Part shown: in pieces, positions 26,427 through 35,027 of the stretch
How the letters are laid out: every line of letters begins with the position of its first letter
Numbering within the stretch: position 1 is the first letter of the stretch
DNA from: Ochrovirga pacifica
GTDB taxonomy: Bacteria; Bacteroidota; Bacteroidia; Flavobacteriales; Flavobacteriaceae
Length of the DNA: 64,000 nt
Assembly: GCF_000220525.1 (NCBI RefSeq)
Contig: NZ_AFPK01000035.1
Coordinates: 51,675-115,674 of the forward strand
Direction: 5' to 3'
Notes under the pieces: generated by a model
What the model was told of the DNA's origin: nothing
Seen by the model: the letters and a program-made list of their open reading frames with translations, nothing else
The model's database searches: none
Program-made: the position numbers and the translations under genes

Positions 26427-28253
26427 ATGAATAAATTATTACTTGCCATGTTGTGTTGTGCATCATGGGTTTCGGCACAACAGAAACCAAATATTTTATG
26501 GATCATTACAGACGATCATAGAGTAGATGCTTTACAATGCTATAACAAAGCAACAACAGGAGAAAAATATAGCAAACTAGGCTACGTTTCATCACCCAAT
26601 ATAGATAAGTTGGCACAAGAGGGGGTGTTGTTTGTAAACGCATATACCAACTCTCCTGTATGTGGGCCATCTAGAGGTTCTATGATTAGCGGACGTTACC
26701 CTTTTAGAAATGGACACTATCAATTTGAGCAAACACATCAACAGCCAGATTTTGTAAAGCCGGCCGTACCACAAACTTTACAAAAACAAGGATATACCAC
26801 AGCTTCTTTTGGTAAAGACGGGGCTTATATTTTTGACTGGGGACCAGGACAAACTTTTAAAGATCCAGGTTTGTATAACTATAAAGTAAGTTTTAAACAC
26901 GATTTACAAAAAAATGATATCGGAGATTATTGGGCTCAACCAGCTTACATTCCAGGTACATGGAAAATGATAGGTACAGAAGAAAGAGTAAAAACTCCAG
27001 ATGGAAAGGTAGTTCAATACTTGTTAAACAAAAGAAAGGGACAAGGTAGTGTAAGTGAACAAGATCTTGCTATTAGAAAAAAAATGGAACAGAAGTACGA
27101 AATTTTACGTTCGTATACCCGCAGTGGAAACAAAGATTTAATTATTGGAGGTGAAAATCCTATGCCAGCAGGACAAACCATTGATGGAAAAATTGTAGAA
27201 GAGTTTAAATTGTACTTACAAAATCAAAATAAAACGTTTACCAACACGTATGGAAAAAACAAAAAAGGAGTAGATAGCAACAAGCCAGTAATGGTTAACC
27301 TAGGGTTTCATTTGCCACACACACCCGTATTGCCCCCAAAGTTATTTAGAGATAAATTCAAAAAGAAAAAATACAAAGTACCTGCATTTAGCGAAAAAGA
27401 AAAAGCAACCTTTACGCCACAGTTACATAAGTTGTATAAGGTGCTAAACATGACGGATATGACCGATAAAGAAAAGCAACAAGCAATACAAGATTATTAT
27501 GCGTATTGTGCTTATGGTGATGCGTTGATTGGTGATGCTGTGGAGGCGTTTAAAAACTATAGCAAAAAGAACCATCAAGAATACTTAATTGTTTTTGTTG
27601 TAGGAGATCATGGATGGCATTTGGGAGAGCAAGGAATTGAAGCTAAATTTGGCCCTTGGAGCAAATCTACTCAGGGAGCAGTAATTATGGTTTCATCAGA
27701 CAAAACTAAGGTTCCTGAAAATATAGTAAATACAGATTTGGTAGAGTATGTAGATGCTGCTCCTACCATTTTAAAAACAGCAGGTGTGCCTATAGAAAAC
27801 TCTGAATATGATTATCTGGACGGAATTAATTTATTCAACCTTATTAACAAAACAGAAAATCGTGATTATATTGTAGGAGAGACAAACGTGATTGTTGGAC
27901 ATAGAGCCTATTTAAGAACCAAAGATTTTGCTTTTTCCATGAAAACTAGACCTGATAATTGGAAAAAATTAGTGCCAAACAAAAATGTAAAATGGGCTTT
28001 AAATTGCCCTTTAGAACAAGCAGAATTGGTATTGTACAATCTTAATAAAGATCCTTTAGAGCAAAACAACGTAGCTGCAGATAAAAAGTACAGAAAACTG
28101 GCTGCTTGGTTTAGAACTAAGTTAGGGAACATAGTTTTAGGCGATGGAAGAGTAGAGTGTGATTGGTCTCAAGCCAATAGTTATCATATTAGTAATTTTG
28201 CCAAAGGATCTCACGATAGGAAATTAAAAATTCCTGAAAATTTAATACCATAA
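26427..28253 (+). CDS. Secreted S1-family (formylglycine) sulfatase
   Basis: A 608-residue exported sulfatase. The signal peptide ends VSA before QQKPNILWIITDDHR, whose paired aspartates bind calcium. The modification site is C79-G-P-S-R83 within SPVCGPSRGSMISGRYPFRNG, where Cys79 is converted to formylglycine. VVGDHGWHLGEQG supplies the later metal-site Asp-His and is typical of iduronate-2-sulfatase-like S1 members. The substrate is unknown; with a GH16 agarase/porphyranase-like enzyme in the same window, a sulfated algal galactan is a reasonable guess. It is a stand-alone gene with two palindromes upstream and a terminator downstream. Confidence 0.92.
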   Translation: MNKLLLAMLCCASWVSAQQKPNILWIITDDHRVDALQCYNKATTGEKYSKLGYVSSPNIDKLAQEGVLFVNAYTNSPVCGPSRGSMISGRYPFRNGHYQFEQTHQQPDFVKPAVPQTLQKQGYTTASFGKDGAYIFDWGPGQTFKDPGLYNYKVSFKHDLQKNDIGDYWAQPAYIPGTWKMIGTEERVKTPDGKVVQYLLNKRKGQGSVSEQDLAIRKKMEQKYEILRSYTRSGNKDLIIGGENPMPAGQTIDGKIVEEFKLYLQNQNKTFTNTYGKNKKGVDSNKPVMVNLGFHLPHTPVLPPKLFRDKFKKKKYKVPAFSEKEKATFTPQLHKLYKVLNMTDMTDKEKQQAIQDYYAYCAYGDALIGDAVEAFKNYSKKNHQEYLIVFVVGDHGWHLGEQGIEAKFGPWSKSTQGAVIMVSSDKTKVPENIVNTDLVEYVDAAPTILKTAGVPIENSEYDYLDGINLFNLINKTENRDYIVGETNVIVGHRAYLRTKDFAFSMKTRPDNWKKLVPNKNVKWALNCPLEQAELVLYNLNKDPLEQNNVAADKKYRKLAAWFRTKLGNIVLGDGRVECDWSQANSYHISNFAKGSHDRKLKIPENLIP

Positions 28254-28257
28254 AAGC

Positions 28258-28289
28258 AAAAGGTCGTCTTAGTTATAGACGACCTTTTT
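28258..28289. terminator. Bidirectional terminator after the sulfatase
   Basis: Stem AGGTCGTCT (28261-28269) pairs with AGACGACCT (28277-28285), with A and T runs on either side. It separates the sulfatase from a convergent membrane-protein gene. Confidence 0.85.
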
Positions 28290-28291
28290 AG

Positions 28292-28780
28292 TTAAGCTGC
28301 TGGTTTAAGTAACAAAATCAATTGATTTATTTTTTGATTCCAATGTTGTATAGATTGAAGCTCTCCATTAAACTGATAGTTTAAATCATGATTGTAAAAC
28401 TCCATGCAAACAAGATTGCCTGTAGACTTTGGTGTAAATTGCAGCTCTAAAGTGTTTACCATTCTTTTATCTGCCACACCAGAAACATAAGTGGTAACCA
28501 AAGAACAACTTTTAACGGCTTTTAAATCTACCCATTGTGCATGTTTTTGCTCTTTGATTCTTTGCAGAAAAAATACGTGTTTTTTAGTTTCATCCAATCC
28601 TATTGCGTAATTTCCGCAATGTTCGTACTGACTAATATGACAATTGTGCTTACTAGCCAATCTTTCTAACTGTTGAAATATTTCTTTTTCTTTTCTTTTT
28701 TTTGATGAAGATGTAAGTACAAATGGCAAAGCACAAATAGCCACGCAAAACATCCCTATAACTAAGGTTCCTAAATCCAT
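28292..28780 (-). CDS. Single-pass membrane protein of unknown function
   Basis: The start at 28780 (MDLGTLVIGMF) is preferred over one 19 codons upstream because the protein then begins directly with its only membrane helix (LGTLVIGMFCVAICALPFVLTS). A lysine-rich stop-transfer (SSKKRKEKE) and a soluble domain of about 130 residues follow; this domain is beta-rich and includes SLVTTYVSGVADKRMVNTLELQF. Length 162. It resembles uncharacterised flavobacterial membrane proteins, but I cannot name a family. It is convergent with the sulfatase. Confidence 0.65.
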   Translation of the reverse strand: MDLGTLVIGMFCVAICALPFVLTSSSKKRKEKEIFQQLERLASKHNCHISQYEHCGNYAIGLDETKKHVFFLQRIKEQKHAQWVDLKAVKSCSLVTTYVSGVADKRMVNTLELQFTPKSTGNLVCMEFYNHDLNYQFNGELQSIQHWNQKINQLILLLKPAA

Positions 28781-28871
28781 AATAGTGTAATAATTAATGT
28801 AAATAATTGTACAGATGTTTACTGTAAAAGTGAACATCTATATACTAAAGACGACGAATGTTAGGAAGGAT

Positions 28872-29246
28872 TTACCAAAAATTATGAAAAGGAAAAAATA
28901 GGTTGTTTTTTCTAGATTTTATCAGTCTGTTTTGTAACCTATGTATGTATTGTTTGTAACCAACATGAAAAAAAGTAATTGGCTGTGTGGTAGTTGTAAC
29001 AGTAGTTTTTTCAGAAAAAAAGTTAGGGTAACTTTCGTTGTATTCAGAGACTTCTGTAAGATTGTTAGTGCTTTGTAAGTGATGAATATCTGCAGATTTG
29101 TTTGCTGCATTTTTTACACTTACTTTTGTGTGCTCTGAAGAATTTATTATAAAAATTGAGGCATCATCATAATTTTTTAGACCAATCCCCATACTGTAAA
29201 TGGCAATTAGTAAAAAGATGTATGTAAATTGTAGGTTCGCTCTCAC
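28872..29246 (-). CDS. Hypothetical signal-anchored protein
   Basis: A 124-residue protein with an N-terminal hydrophobic segment (LQFTYIFLLIAIYSMGIGL) and a polar Asn/Ser/Thr-rich remainder ending in a basic, aromatic tail (RKNNLFFPFHNFW). No motif is recognised. An overlapping 62-codon ORF in another frame is less convincing. It lies 90 bases upstream of the preceding minus-strand membrane protein. Confidence 0.5.
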   Translation of the reverse strand: MRANLQFTYIFLLIAIYSMGIGLKNYDDASIFIINSSEHTKVSVKNAANKSADIHHLQSTNNLTEVSEYNESYPNFFSEKTTVTTTTQPITFFHVGYKQYIHRLQNRLIKSRKNNLFFPFHNFW

Positions 29247-29309
29247 TTACAACAATAATGATTTTTGCGAATGTACTTGTTTCTAAACAATCAAAAACTA
29301 AATATATGT

Positions 29310-30230
29310 TTAATTCGTTTTTAAAGAACTTCCCATTTTACGTCTAAAAATTTCTTTAATAAAATCTATTTCTTTTTGATGTTGAACGTTTTTTCGAGTA
29401 GCAAAATACAAAATGTTAGACACTTCTTTGTTCCCTTTCCAAACCTGTTGAATGCTACCGTTTTTAAGGGAGTTTTGAATTAAAAAATCGGGAACAATAG
29501 CAAATCCATGATTGTTTTCCAAACATCGAATAATAGAAGAAATATTTGGTAAAATATAATTGGGTTTAAAATCAGGACGTTTGTGAAAATTTTCGTGCCA
29601 GAACCGATTAAAATGTGCCATTTCATTAGAGGCAGAATACCATGTTTCTCGTTTTAAATAGTTTTCTAATTCGGATATTTCTCTATTCTCAATCAGTTTA
29701 TAAATAGTAGTAAGTGGAGTTTTGTTTCCTGCAATTAATACAATCGTTTCTTTGGCAAAAGCCTGATAGCTGGAAGTTTTATGTTGATTTTTATGTTGTT
29801 TAGGAGTAATGACCAAATCCAAAATACCGTTTTCTAAATCTTTTAATAAAAAAGGATGTTCTCCAAATTTAGCAACCAAATCAAAATCTAATTGCGAAAT
29901 TTCTGTTTCTAGTATGGTCTGAAAAGTTTCTGTACACATACCTATATTTAAAGACGGTACTGCATCTTTAGAGGTTTTTTTAAAATGATGCTCTGCTTTT
30001 TCTAGTTTTTTTAAAGCATCAGAAATATAATTGTATAATTGTTTTCCATCTTCTGTAGGCAGCATCCCTCTAGAACTTCTTTCAAATAATTTTTTTCCTA
30101 CATAACTTTCCAAAGCATTTAAATGCACACTTACACCAGGCTGAGAGGCATAAAGATAAGCAGCTGCTTTGGTTAAAGTTTTATGGTCGTAGACTGCTAC
30201 AAAAGTACGATACCATTCTAGGTTGATCAT
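29310..30230 (-). CDS. LysR-family transcriptional regulator
   Basis: A 306-residue LysR-type regulator. The N-terminal winged helix-turn-helix is clear: LEWYRTFVAVYDHKTLTKAAAYLYASQPGVSVHLNALESYVGKKLFERSSRGM. The C-terminal region forms a periplasmic-binding-protein-like effector domain (residues about 90-295). It is transcribed divergently from the quinone reductase gene mdaB across a 94-bp gap containing a LysR-like inverted repeat, so mdaB is its probable target and quinones or electrophiles its possible effectors. The target assignment is inference from the divergent arrangement. Confidence 0.92.
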   Translation of the reverse strand: MINLEWYRTFVAVYDHKTLTKAAAYLYASQPGVSVHLNALESYVGKKLFERSSRGMLPTEDGKQLYNYISDALKKLEKAEHHFKKTSKDAVPSLNIGMCTETFQTILETEISQLDFDLVAKFGEHPFLLKDLENGILDLVITPKQHKNQHKTSSYQAFAKETIVLIAGNKTPLTTIYKLIENREISELENYLKRETWYSASNEMAHFNRFWHENFHKRPDFKPNYILPNISSIIRCLENNHGFAIVPDFLIQNSLKNGSIQQVWKGNKEVSNILYFATRKNVQHQKEIDFIKEIFRRKMGSSLKTN

Positions 30231-30260
30231 ATTATTATTTTAATACAAATCTATAAAAAG

Positions 30261-30297
30261 TATTATGATTGTAATAGTTTGGGAATCTGTAATTTTG
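30261..30297 (+). promoter_or_regulatory. mdaB promoter with overlapping LysR-type operator candidate
   Basis: TATTA-N6-TAATA (30261-30276) fits the LysR T-N11-A pattern and overlaps a TTG at 30269-30271. After 18 bases follows TAATTTTG (30290-30297), a match to the -7 consensus TAnnTTTG. The mdaB ATG is at 30325. Confidence 0.6.
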
Positions 30298-30324
30298 AAG
30301 TGTCATAAAAAACGAACATAATTA

Positions 30325-30924
30325 ATGAAACAGATACTTATTATCAATGGAGGTCATCCTTTTGCACATTCACCAGGAAGATTTAATCAAACATTATTAA
30401 CCACAACAAAAGAAATTTTAGAAAATGCTGTTCATCCATTCTCTGTAAAAACAACCGAGGTAGGAGAGGACTATGACTTAGAGGAAGAAGTTGAAAAATG
30501 GAAATGGGCAGATGTAATTATCTATCATACTCCTATTTGGTGGTTTCAGTTGCCATTTGGGTTTAAACAGTATTTAGATCAGGTATTAACAGCAGGGCAT
30601 CAAAAAGGATTGTATCATAGTGATGGAAGAACCAGAACTAATCCTGCAATTAACTACGGAACAGGTGGAAATCTACACGGAAAAAAATACATAGTTACTA
30701 CTAGCTGGAATGCACCCAAGGAAGCATTTGAATGGGAAGGAGAGTTTTTTAATCAAACTACAGTAGATGATGGAATCTTGTTTGGGTTTCATAAAATGAA
30801 TCAATTTTTAGGCATGAAACATTTGTCTTCTTTGCATTTTCATGATATGGAAAAAAATGCAAATGTACCTCACGAACTTAGTCGCTATGCAAGTTACCTA
30901 AAAGAACAGATGGCTAAGATTTAA
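30325..30924 (+). CDS. mdaB: NAD(P)H quinone oxidoreductase, MdaB-like
   Basis: A 199-residue flavodoxin-fold protein that reduces quinones by two electrons. Strong similarity to E. coli MdaB is visible along its length: ILIINGGHPFAHSPGRFN at the FMN phosphate loop, WADVIIYHTPIWWFQLPFGFKQYLDQV, LYHSDGRTRTNPAINYGTGG, and TTSWNAPKEAFEWEGEFF. The gene is divergent from a LysR regulator and ends at a hairpin shared with kdsC. Confidence 0.92.
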   Translation: MKQILIINGGHPFAHSPGRFNQTLLTTTKEILENAVHPFSVKTTEVGEDYDLEEEVEKWKWADVIIYHTPIWWFQLPFGFKQYLDQVLTAGHQKGLYHSDGRTRTNPAINYGTGGNLHGKKYIVTTSWNAPKEAFEWEGEFFNQTTVDDGILFGFHKMNQFLGMKHLSSLHFHDMEKNANVPHELSRYASYLKEQMAKI

Positions 30925-30943
30925 CACATTTCAAAAATAACAC

Positions 30944-30969
30944 AGCCCTAATTATTTAGTATTAGGGCT
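30944..30969. terminator. Hairpin between convergent mdaB and kdsC
   Basis: AGCCCTAAT (30944-30952) pairs with ATTAGGGCT (30961-30969). The T tracts on either strand are short, so it is a probable rather than certain terminator. Confidence 0.55.
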
Positions 30970-30976
30970 ATGCTGT

Positions 30977-31504
30977 TTAATCAAATTTTGCATAAAACTT
31001 ACCTTTCCATTTATTCTGAACTTTCATTACTTGTTCTATAATGTCTCGAGCACAACCTTCTCCCCCTTTTTTATGAGAAATGTATTTGGCAATTCCTTTA
31101 ATTTCTGCAGCAGCATCTTGCGGAGCACAGGGCAAACCTACTTTTTCCATTACAGGATAATCAGGAATATCATCACCCATATAAACCACATCTTCGGGTT
31201 TTAGTTGGTACATGTCTAGAATTTGATAGTAGGTTTCTATTTTATCATGTACCCCTAAATATACATCAGTTAGTCCTAAGTTTTTTAAACGAGTTTTAAC
31301 GGCCTCGTTGCTTCCTCCTGAAATAATACAGACAGGATATCCAGCATCAATTGCAGATTTTAAAGCATATCCATCTTTAATATTCATTTTTCTTACCAAT
31401 TCTCCATCAGGAAAAACAGTAACGGTTCCGTCTGTCAACACACCGTCTACATCAAAAATAAATGCTTTTATGTTGTTTAGTAATTCTTTATAACTCTTAT
31501 CCAT
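30977..31504 (-). CDS. kdsC: 3-deoxy-D-manno-octulosonate-8-phosphate phosphatase (KdsC-type HAD)
   Basis: A 175-residue HAD phosphatase of the short, capless KdsC subfamily, which acts as a tetramer in Kdo synthesis. Motif I is FIFDVDGVLTDGTV, followed by KMNIKDGYALKSA. Motif II is CIISGGS and motif IV YMGDDIPDYPVM, then the conserved CAPQDA and the C-terminal GGEGCARDIIE. The 5' end overlaps the DUF2520 gene by 8 bases, so the two are coupled. kdsB lies at 17018-17755. Confidence 0.93.
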   Translation of the reverse strand: MDKSYKELLNNIKAFIFDVDGVLTDGTVTVFPDGELVRKMNIKDGYALKSAIDAGYPVCIISGGSNEAVKTRLKNLGLTDVYLGVHDKIETYYQILDMYQLKPEDVVYMGDDIPDYPVMEKVGLPCAPQDAAAEIKGIAKYISHKKGGEGCARDIIEQVMKVQNKWKGKFYAKFD

Positions 31505-32240
31505 TTTTTTCTTGTATTGATTGTGTTATTAGTTTGTAAATATCTTGGTTAATACCATCAAGCTGAGAAAGGTGATGTGCAATTGTTTTTTTATCGTTTC
31601 TTACCGCTGGTCCTGTTTGTGCCAGATGCGGTGGCATTACAAAAGCTTTATCTAAAGTTTCGTTCAGTAAGGGTTGTAAAATTTTAAAGTCAATGTTATT
31701 GGTTTTGCACAAATCATAAGCAATAGCAAACATACGATTGCTAAAGTTGTTGGCAAATACAGCAGCAAGATGTAGTTTTGCTCTTTGTTTACCATTAATA
31801 ACTTGGACTGTGTTAGAGAATAATTTTGCAAAATTCAATAAAAAAAATTCATCTTCTTTGTGTTCTGTCTCTATACATAAAGGAAGTGTTGAGAACTGTA
31901 CTTTTTTAGATTTACTAAAACTTTGCAAAGGATAAAAAACACCTCTTTTTTTTGCATTAATTGCTTGATAACTTTTAGTTCCGGATGTATGTACCACCAG
32001 CCCGTTTAATGCAGGTAAATAAAGATTTTCAATAACATCATCAGGCAATGCAATTAGGTATATATCAGCTTTTTTTAAATGCTTTGTTTGTTGGATTATT
32101 TCTATGCTAGGAAATTGCTTTTGTAACACCTCTGTAGTTCTAGAGTAAATCTGAACCAAATCAACAGAAGGTTGTCGCATACATTCTAGTATCAAGTGCC
32201 ATCCTACATTGCCTGCACCTAAAATTACTACTTTTACCAT
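31497..32240 (-). CDS. Rossmann-fold/DUF2520 dehydrogenase-like protein
   Basis: A 247-residue protein. An N-terminal dinucleotide-binding fold (VVILGAGNVGWHLI) is followed by IALPDDVI and VVHTSGTKSY. The C-terminal helical DUF2520 domain contains KLHLAAVFANNFSNRMFAIA and GPAVRNDKKTIAHHL. The architecture resembles beta-hydroxyacid dehydrogenases and ProC-like reductases, but the reaction is unknown. The coupling to kdsC is common in Bacteroidetes. Confidence 0.88.
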   Translation of the reverse strand: MVKVVILGAGNVGWHLILECMRQPSVDLVQIYSRTTEVLQKQFPSIEIIQQTKHLKKADIYLIALPDDVIENLYLPALNGLVVHTSGTKSYQAINAKKRGVFYPLQSFSKSKKVQFSTLPLCIETEHKEDEFFLLNFAKLFSNTVQVINGKQRAKLHLAAVFANNFSNRMFAIAYDLCKTNNIDFKILQPLLNETLDKAFVMPPHLAQTGPAVRNDKKTIAHHLSQLDGINQDIYKLITQSIQEKNG

Positions 32241-32331
32241 GCTTCAAAAATAAGAACATTTCTATAGAATTATATGAAATTTACTAGTTTTGATAACGAC
32301 TAATATACCAGACTCATTTTTTAAAACTTAG

Positions 32332-32910
32332 ATGATGATTTATGCAATTCTAATAGTTATATTTTTGCTTTTTGTGTCTTTATGGATTTACAAAAAGAAC
32401 AAAACCTATCCGTTATCCAATACCAAAACCTCTTTGTATGATTTTGTGGTAAAAGATTTAAAGGGAACACCTTTTAAATTTGCAGATTTAAAAGGAAAAA
32501 AAGTGATGATTGTAAACACAGCATCCAAATGTGGTTTGACACCTCAGTACCAACAATTACAAGAAATTTATGAGAATTATAAAGATACCAAGAACTTTAT
32601 AATCATTGGTTTTCCATCAAATAATTTTTTATATCAAGAACCAGGAGATTCAGAGCAAATTCAAGAATTTTGCCAATTGAATTATGGAGTTACATTTCCT
32701 ATGATGGAGAAAGTTGAGGTGAGAGGAAAGGAACAAGCCGAAATTTATCAGTTTTTAACACACAAACAATTTAACGGAGTTAAGAGTTCTAAAGTGCAAT
32801 GGAATTTTCAAAAGTATTTATTTGGAAGAAACGGACAATTACAAAAAGTAATACAACCAAAAATAAAACCCAATGATCCAGCCATTATAAGTTGGATTGA
32901 AAATGATTAA
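32332..32910 (+). CDS. Glutathione-peroxidase-family thiol peroxidase, membrane anchored
   Basis: A 192-residue Cys-type GPx homolog. An N-terminal hydrophobic helix (IYAILIVIFLLFVSLWIY) suggests a membrane anchor. The peroxidatic Cys is in NTASKCGLTPQY and the catalytic Trp-Asn in VQWNFQKYLF. The block usually reading FPCNQF is FPSNNF here, a change also frequent in bacterial members. With no visible glutathione pathway, the reductant is probably thioredoxin or a bacillithiol system. It lies 2 bases ahead of bshB1, so a shared thiol-redox transcript is likely. Confidence 0.9.
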   Translation: MMIYAILIVIFLLFVSLWIYKKNKTYPLSNTKTSLYDFVVKDLKGTPFKFADLKGKKVMIVNTASKCGLTPQYQQLQEIYENYKDTKNFIIIGFPSNNFLYQEPGDSEQIQEFCQLNYGVTFPMMEKVEVRGKEQAEIYQFLTHKQFNGVKSSKVQWNFQKYLFGRNGQLQKVIQPKIKPNDPAIISWIEND

Positions 32911-32912
32911 TT

Positions 32913-33635
32913 ATGAATATAAAGTTAGATATTTTAGCCATAGGAGCACATCCAGATGATGTTGAGTTAGGTTGCGGAGGAACTTTGGCCAAAGAAATTG
33001 CTGAAGGAAAAATGGTAGGAATTTTGGATTTAACGCAAGGAGAATTAGGTACCAGAGGAACCCCAAAAATTCGTGCTATGGAAGCAGAGGCAGCTGCAGG
33101 TATTTTAGGAGTAATGCTAAGAGAAAACTTAGGTTTACCCGATGGTTTTTTAGAAAATAGCAAAGAGTATCAGTTAAAAATTGTAGAAGTAATTAGAAAG
33201 TATCAGCCTGATATTGTACTATGCAACGCAATAGACGATAGACACCCCGATCATGCCAAGGCAAGTAAATTAGCTTCGGATGCTTGTTTCTTAGCAGGGT
33301 TAAGAGCTATTAAAACAGATGTCGGTTATGGGGATCAAGAAGCATGGAGACCTAAGAACGTATATCATTACATTCAGTGGAAAGATATAAAACCAGATTT
33401 TGTAGTAGACATTTCTGATTATATGGATGTAAAAGAAAATGCTATTAAAGCTTTTAAGTCTCAGTTTTATGATCCGAATAGCCAAGAGCCAGAATCGCCA
33501 ATAACAAGTAAGAATTTTTTTGAAAGTGTTAGTTATAGAGCCAAAGATTTAGGAAGGTTGGTTGGTGTGTCTTACGCAGAAGGTTTTAACACAGAACGTT
33601 ACGTAGCTGTTAAAAAAATATCAGATATTTTTTAA
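32913..33635 (+). CDS. bshB1: Bacillithiol biosynthesis deacetylase BshB1
   Basis: A 240-residue LmbE/PIG-L family zinc deacetylase that removes acetyl from GlcNAc-malate, the second step of bacillithiol synthesis. The zinc motif AHPDDVELGCGG and the downstream DDRHPDHAKAS supply the metal ligands. DLTQGELGTRGTP, REDLGLPDG-like RENLGLPDGF, and SQEPESPITSKNFFESV are typical BshB1 blocks. The length is normal. It is coupled to the GPx gene (2-bp gap). bshA and bshC are not in the window. Confidence 0.93.
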   Translation: MNIKLDILAIGAHPDDVELGCGGTLAKEIAEGKMVGILDLTQGELGTRGTPKIRAMEAEAAAGILGVMLRENLGLPDGFLENSKEYQLKIVEVIRKYQPDIVLCNAIDDRHPDHAKASKLASDACFLAGLRAIKTDVGYGDQEAWRPKNVYHYIQWKDIKPDFVVDISDYMDVKENAIKAFKSQFYDPNSQEPESPITSKNFFESVSYRAKDLGRLVGVSYAEGFNTERYVAVKKISDIF

Positions 33636-33643
33636 TTTTTTTC

Positions 33644-33674
33644 TTTGTCAAAACAAACAAAGCTCTTATATTTG
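33644..33674 (+). promoter_or_regulatory. Promoter of tRNA-His
   Basis: TTTG (33644-33647), a 19-base spacer and TATATTTG (33667-33674) form a perfect Bacteroidetes promoter. The bases CAACCGCTAAC immediately downstream recur at the tRNA-Asp promoter. Confidence 0.85.
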
Positions 33675-33701
33675 CAACCGCTAACGCAAACGCGCGCTAA
33701 T

Positions 33702-33776
<75 letters not shown>

Positions 33777-33784
33777 CGTTGCAA

Positions 33785-33813
33785 GACCTCTCTTTTATAG
33801 AGAGGTTTTTTTT
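33785..33813 (+). terminator. Terminator of tRNA-His
   Basis: ACCTCTCT (33786-33793) pairs with AGAGAGGT around a short loop and is followed by eight T residues. Confidence 0.85.
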
Positions 33814-33826
33814 ATGTCTAAAACTT

Positions 33827-33861
33827 AAAAAAGCTTGAAATTTATAATTTCAAGCTTTTTT
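33827..33861. terminator. Terminator downstream of ribB
   Basis: A long A/T-flanked stem with core AAGCTTGAAA (33831-33840) pairing with TTTCAAGCTT (33848-33857). A/T runs on both sides let it act for minus-strand ribB and as a second stop for tRNA-His. Confidence 0.75.
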
Positions 33862-33881
33862 AAACTAAAGAATATGTGTTA

Positions 33882-35027
33882 TTAATAGTTAATTCTATCC
33901 ACAACTTTAAGTCCATAACCAGTAATACCCACACGTTTTTTTTGAGCCGGAGAGTTGGTCATCAACTTTACATTTCTAATATCTATATTGTGTAAAATTT
34001 GAGCTCCTATTCCAAAATCTTTTTCGTCCATAGGAGTAGTAGATGGTTCTGAAGTGCTTTCACCTTTTTGTAGTGATTTAAGCTCTTTTAATCGTTGGGC
34101 TAAGTTAAAGGTAAGTTGTTCTTGATTGATAAAAACAACTGCTCCTTTTCCTTCTTCTTCTATTTTATTAAATACTCTGGCAAGTTTGTCTCCTGGTTCG
34201 TTAACTAAAGTATTCAAGATATCGTTGCCAAAAGAGTTGGACGTTACTTTGCAAAGTACGTTTTCATTACTATTCCAGGTTCCTTTGGTTAGTGCAATGT
34301 GTATTTGGTTGTTGGTTGTTTGGGTATATGCTCTTAATCGATACGTACCAAAACGAGTTTTTACATCAAAATCTTCAATTTTTTCAATCAAAGAGTCATG
34401 TTGCATTCTGTAAGAGACTAAGTCTTCTATAGAAATTAATTTTAAATCGAATTTTTCGGCAACCTCTTTTAGTTGTGGCAAACGAGCCATACTTCCGTCT
34501 TCGTTTAAAATTTCGACCAAAATAGCAGCTGGTTTCAATCCAGCTAGTCTGGCCAAATCGACACCAGCTTCTGTATGTCCTGTTCTACGCAATACTCCTC
34601 CTTCTTTTGCTTTTAAAGGAAAAATATGTCCTGGTCTTCCTAAATCTGTAGGTTTGGTTTCTTTTTGTGTCAAAGCATAGATGGTCTTTGCTCTATCATG
34701 TGCAGAGATTCCTGTGGTGCAACCATGCCCAATTAAATCTACAGATACGGTAAATTGGGTGTTGTGAAGTACGGTATTGTCATTTACCATCATGTTTAGG
34801 CCTAGTTCCTGACAACGTTCTTCAATTAGAGGTGCACAAATTAACCCACGACCGTATTGGGCCATAAAGTTGATCATTTCTGGAGTAACTTTTTCTGCGG
34901 CAGCAATAAAATCTCCTTCATTTTCTCTGTCTTCATCATCTACCACAATAACCATTTTTCCGTTTCGGATGTCTTCTATGGCTTCTTGTATGCTATTTAG
35001 TTTTATTTTGTGATCTGTATTACTCAT
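33882..35027 (-). CDS. ribB: 3,4-dihydroxy-2-butanone-4-phosphate synthase fused to a degenerate GTP cyclohydrolase II domain
   Basis: A riboflavin-synthesis protein of 381 residues. The N-terminal half is an intact DHBP synthase: [14 protein letters not shown] binds metal and substrate, with [19 protein letters not shown] and [17 protein letters not shown]. The C-terminal half follows the GCHII fold ([45 protein letters not shown]), but the Cys-rich zinc motif and RQEGRGIG signature are replaced ([27 protein letters not shown]). GTP cyclohydrolase II activity is therefore not expected and a separate RibA would be needed. It overlaps the upstream permease gene by 8 bases. Confidence 0.92.
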   Translation of the reverse strand: MSNTDHKIKLNSIQEAIEDIRNGKMVIVVDDEDRENEGDFIAAAEKVTPEMINFMAQYGRGLICAPLIEERCQELGLNMMVNDNTVLHNTQFTVSVDLIGHGCTTGISAHDRAKTIYALTQKETKPTDLGRPGHIFPLKAKEGGVLRRTGHTEAGVDLARLAGLKPAAILVEILNEDGSMARLPQLKEVAEKFDLKLISIEDLVSYRMQHDSLIEKIEDFDVKTRFGTYRLRAYTQTTNNQIHIALTKGTWNSNENVLCKVTSNSFGNDILNTLVNEPGDKLARVFNKIEEEGKGAVVFINQEQLTFNLAQRLKELKSLQKGESTSEPSTTPMDEKDFGIGAQILHNIDIRNVKLMTNSPAQKKRVGITGYGLKVVDRINY

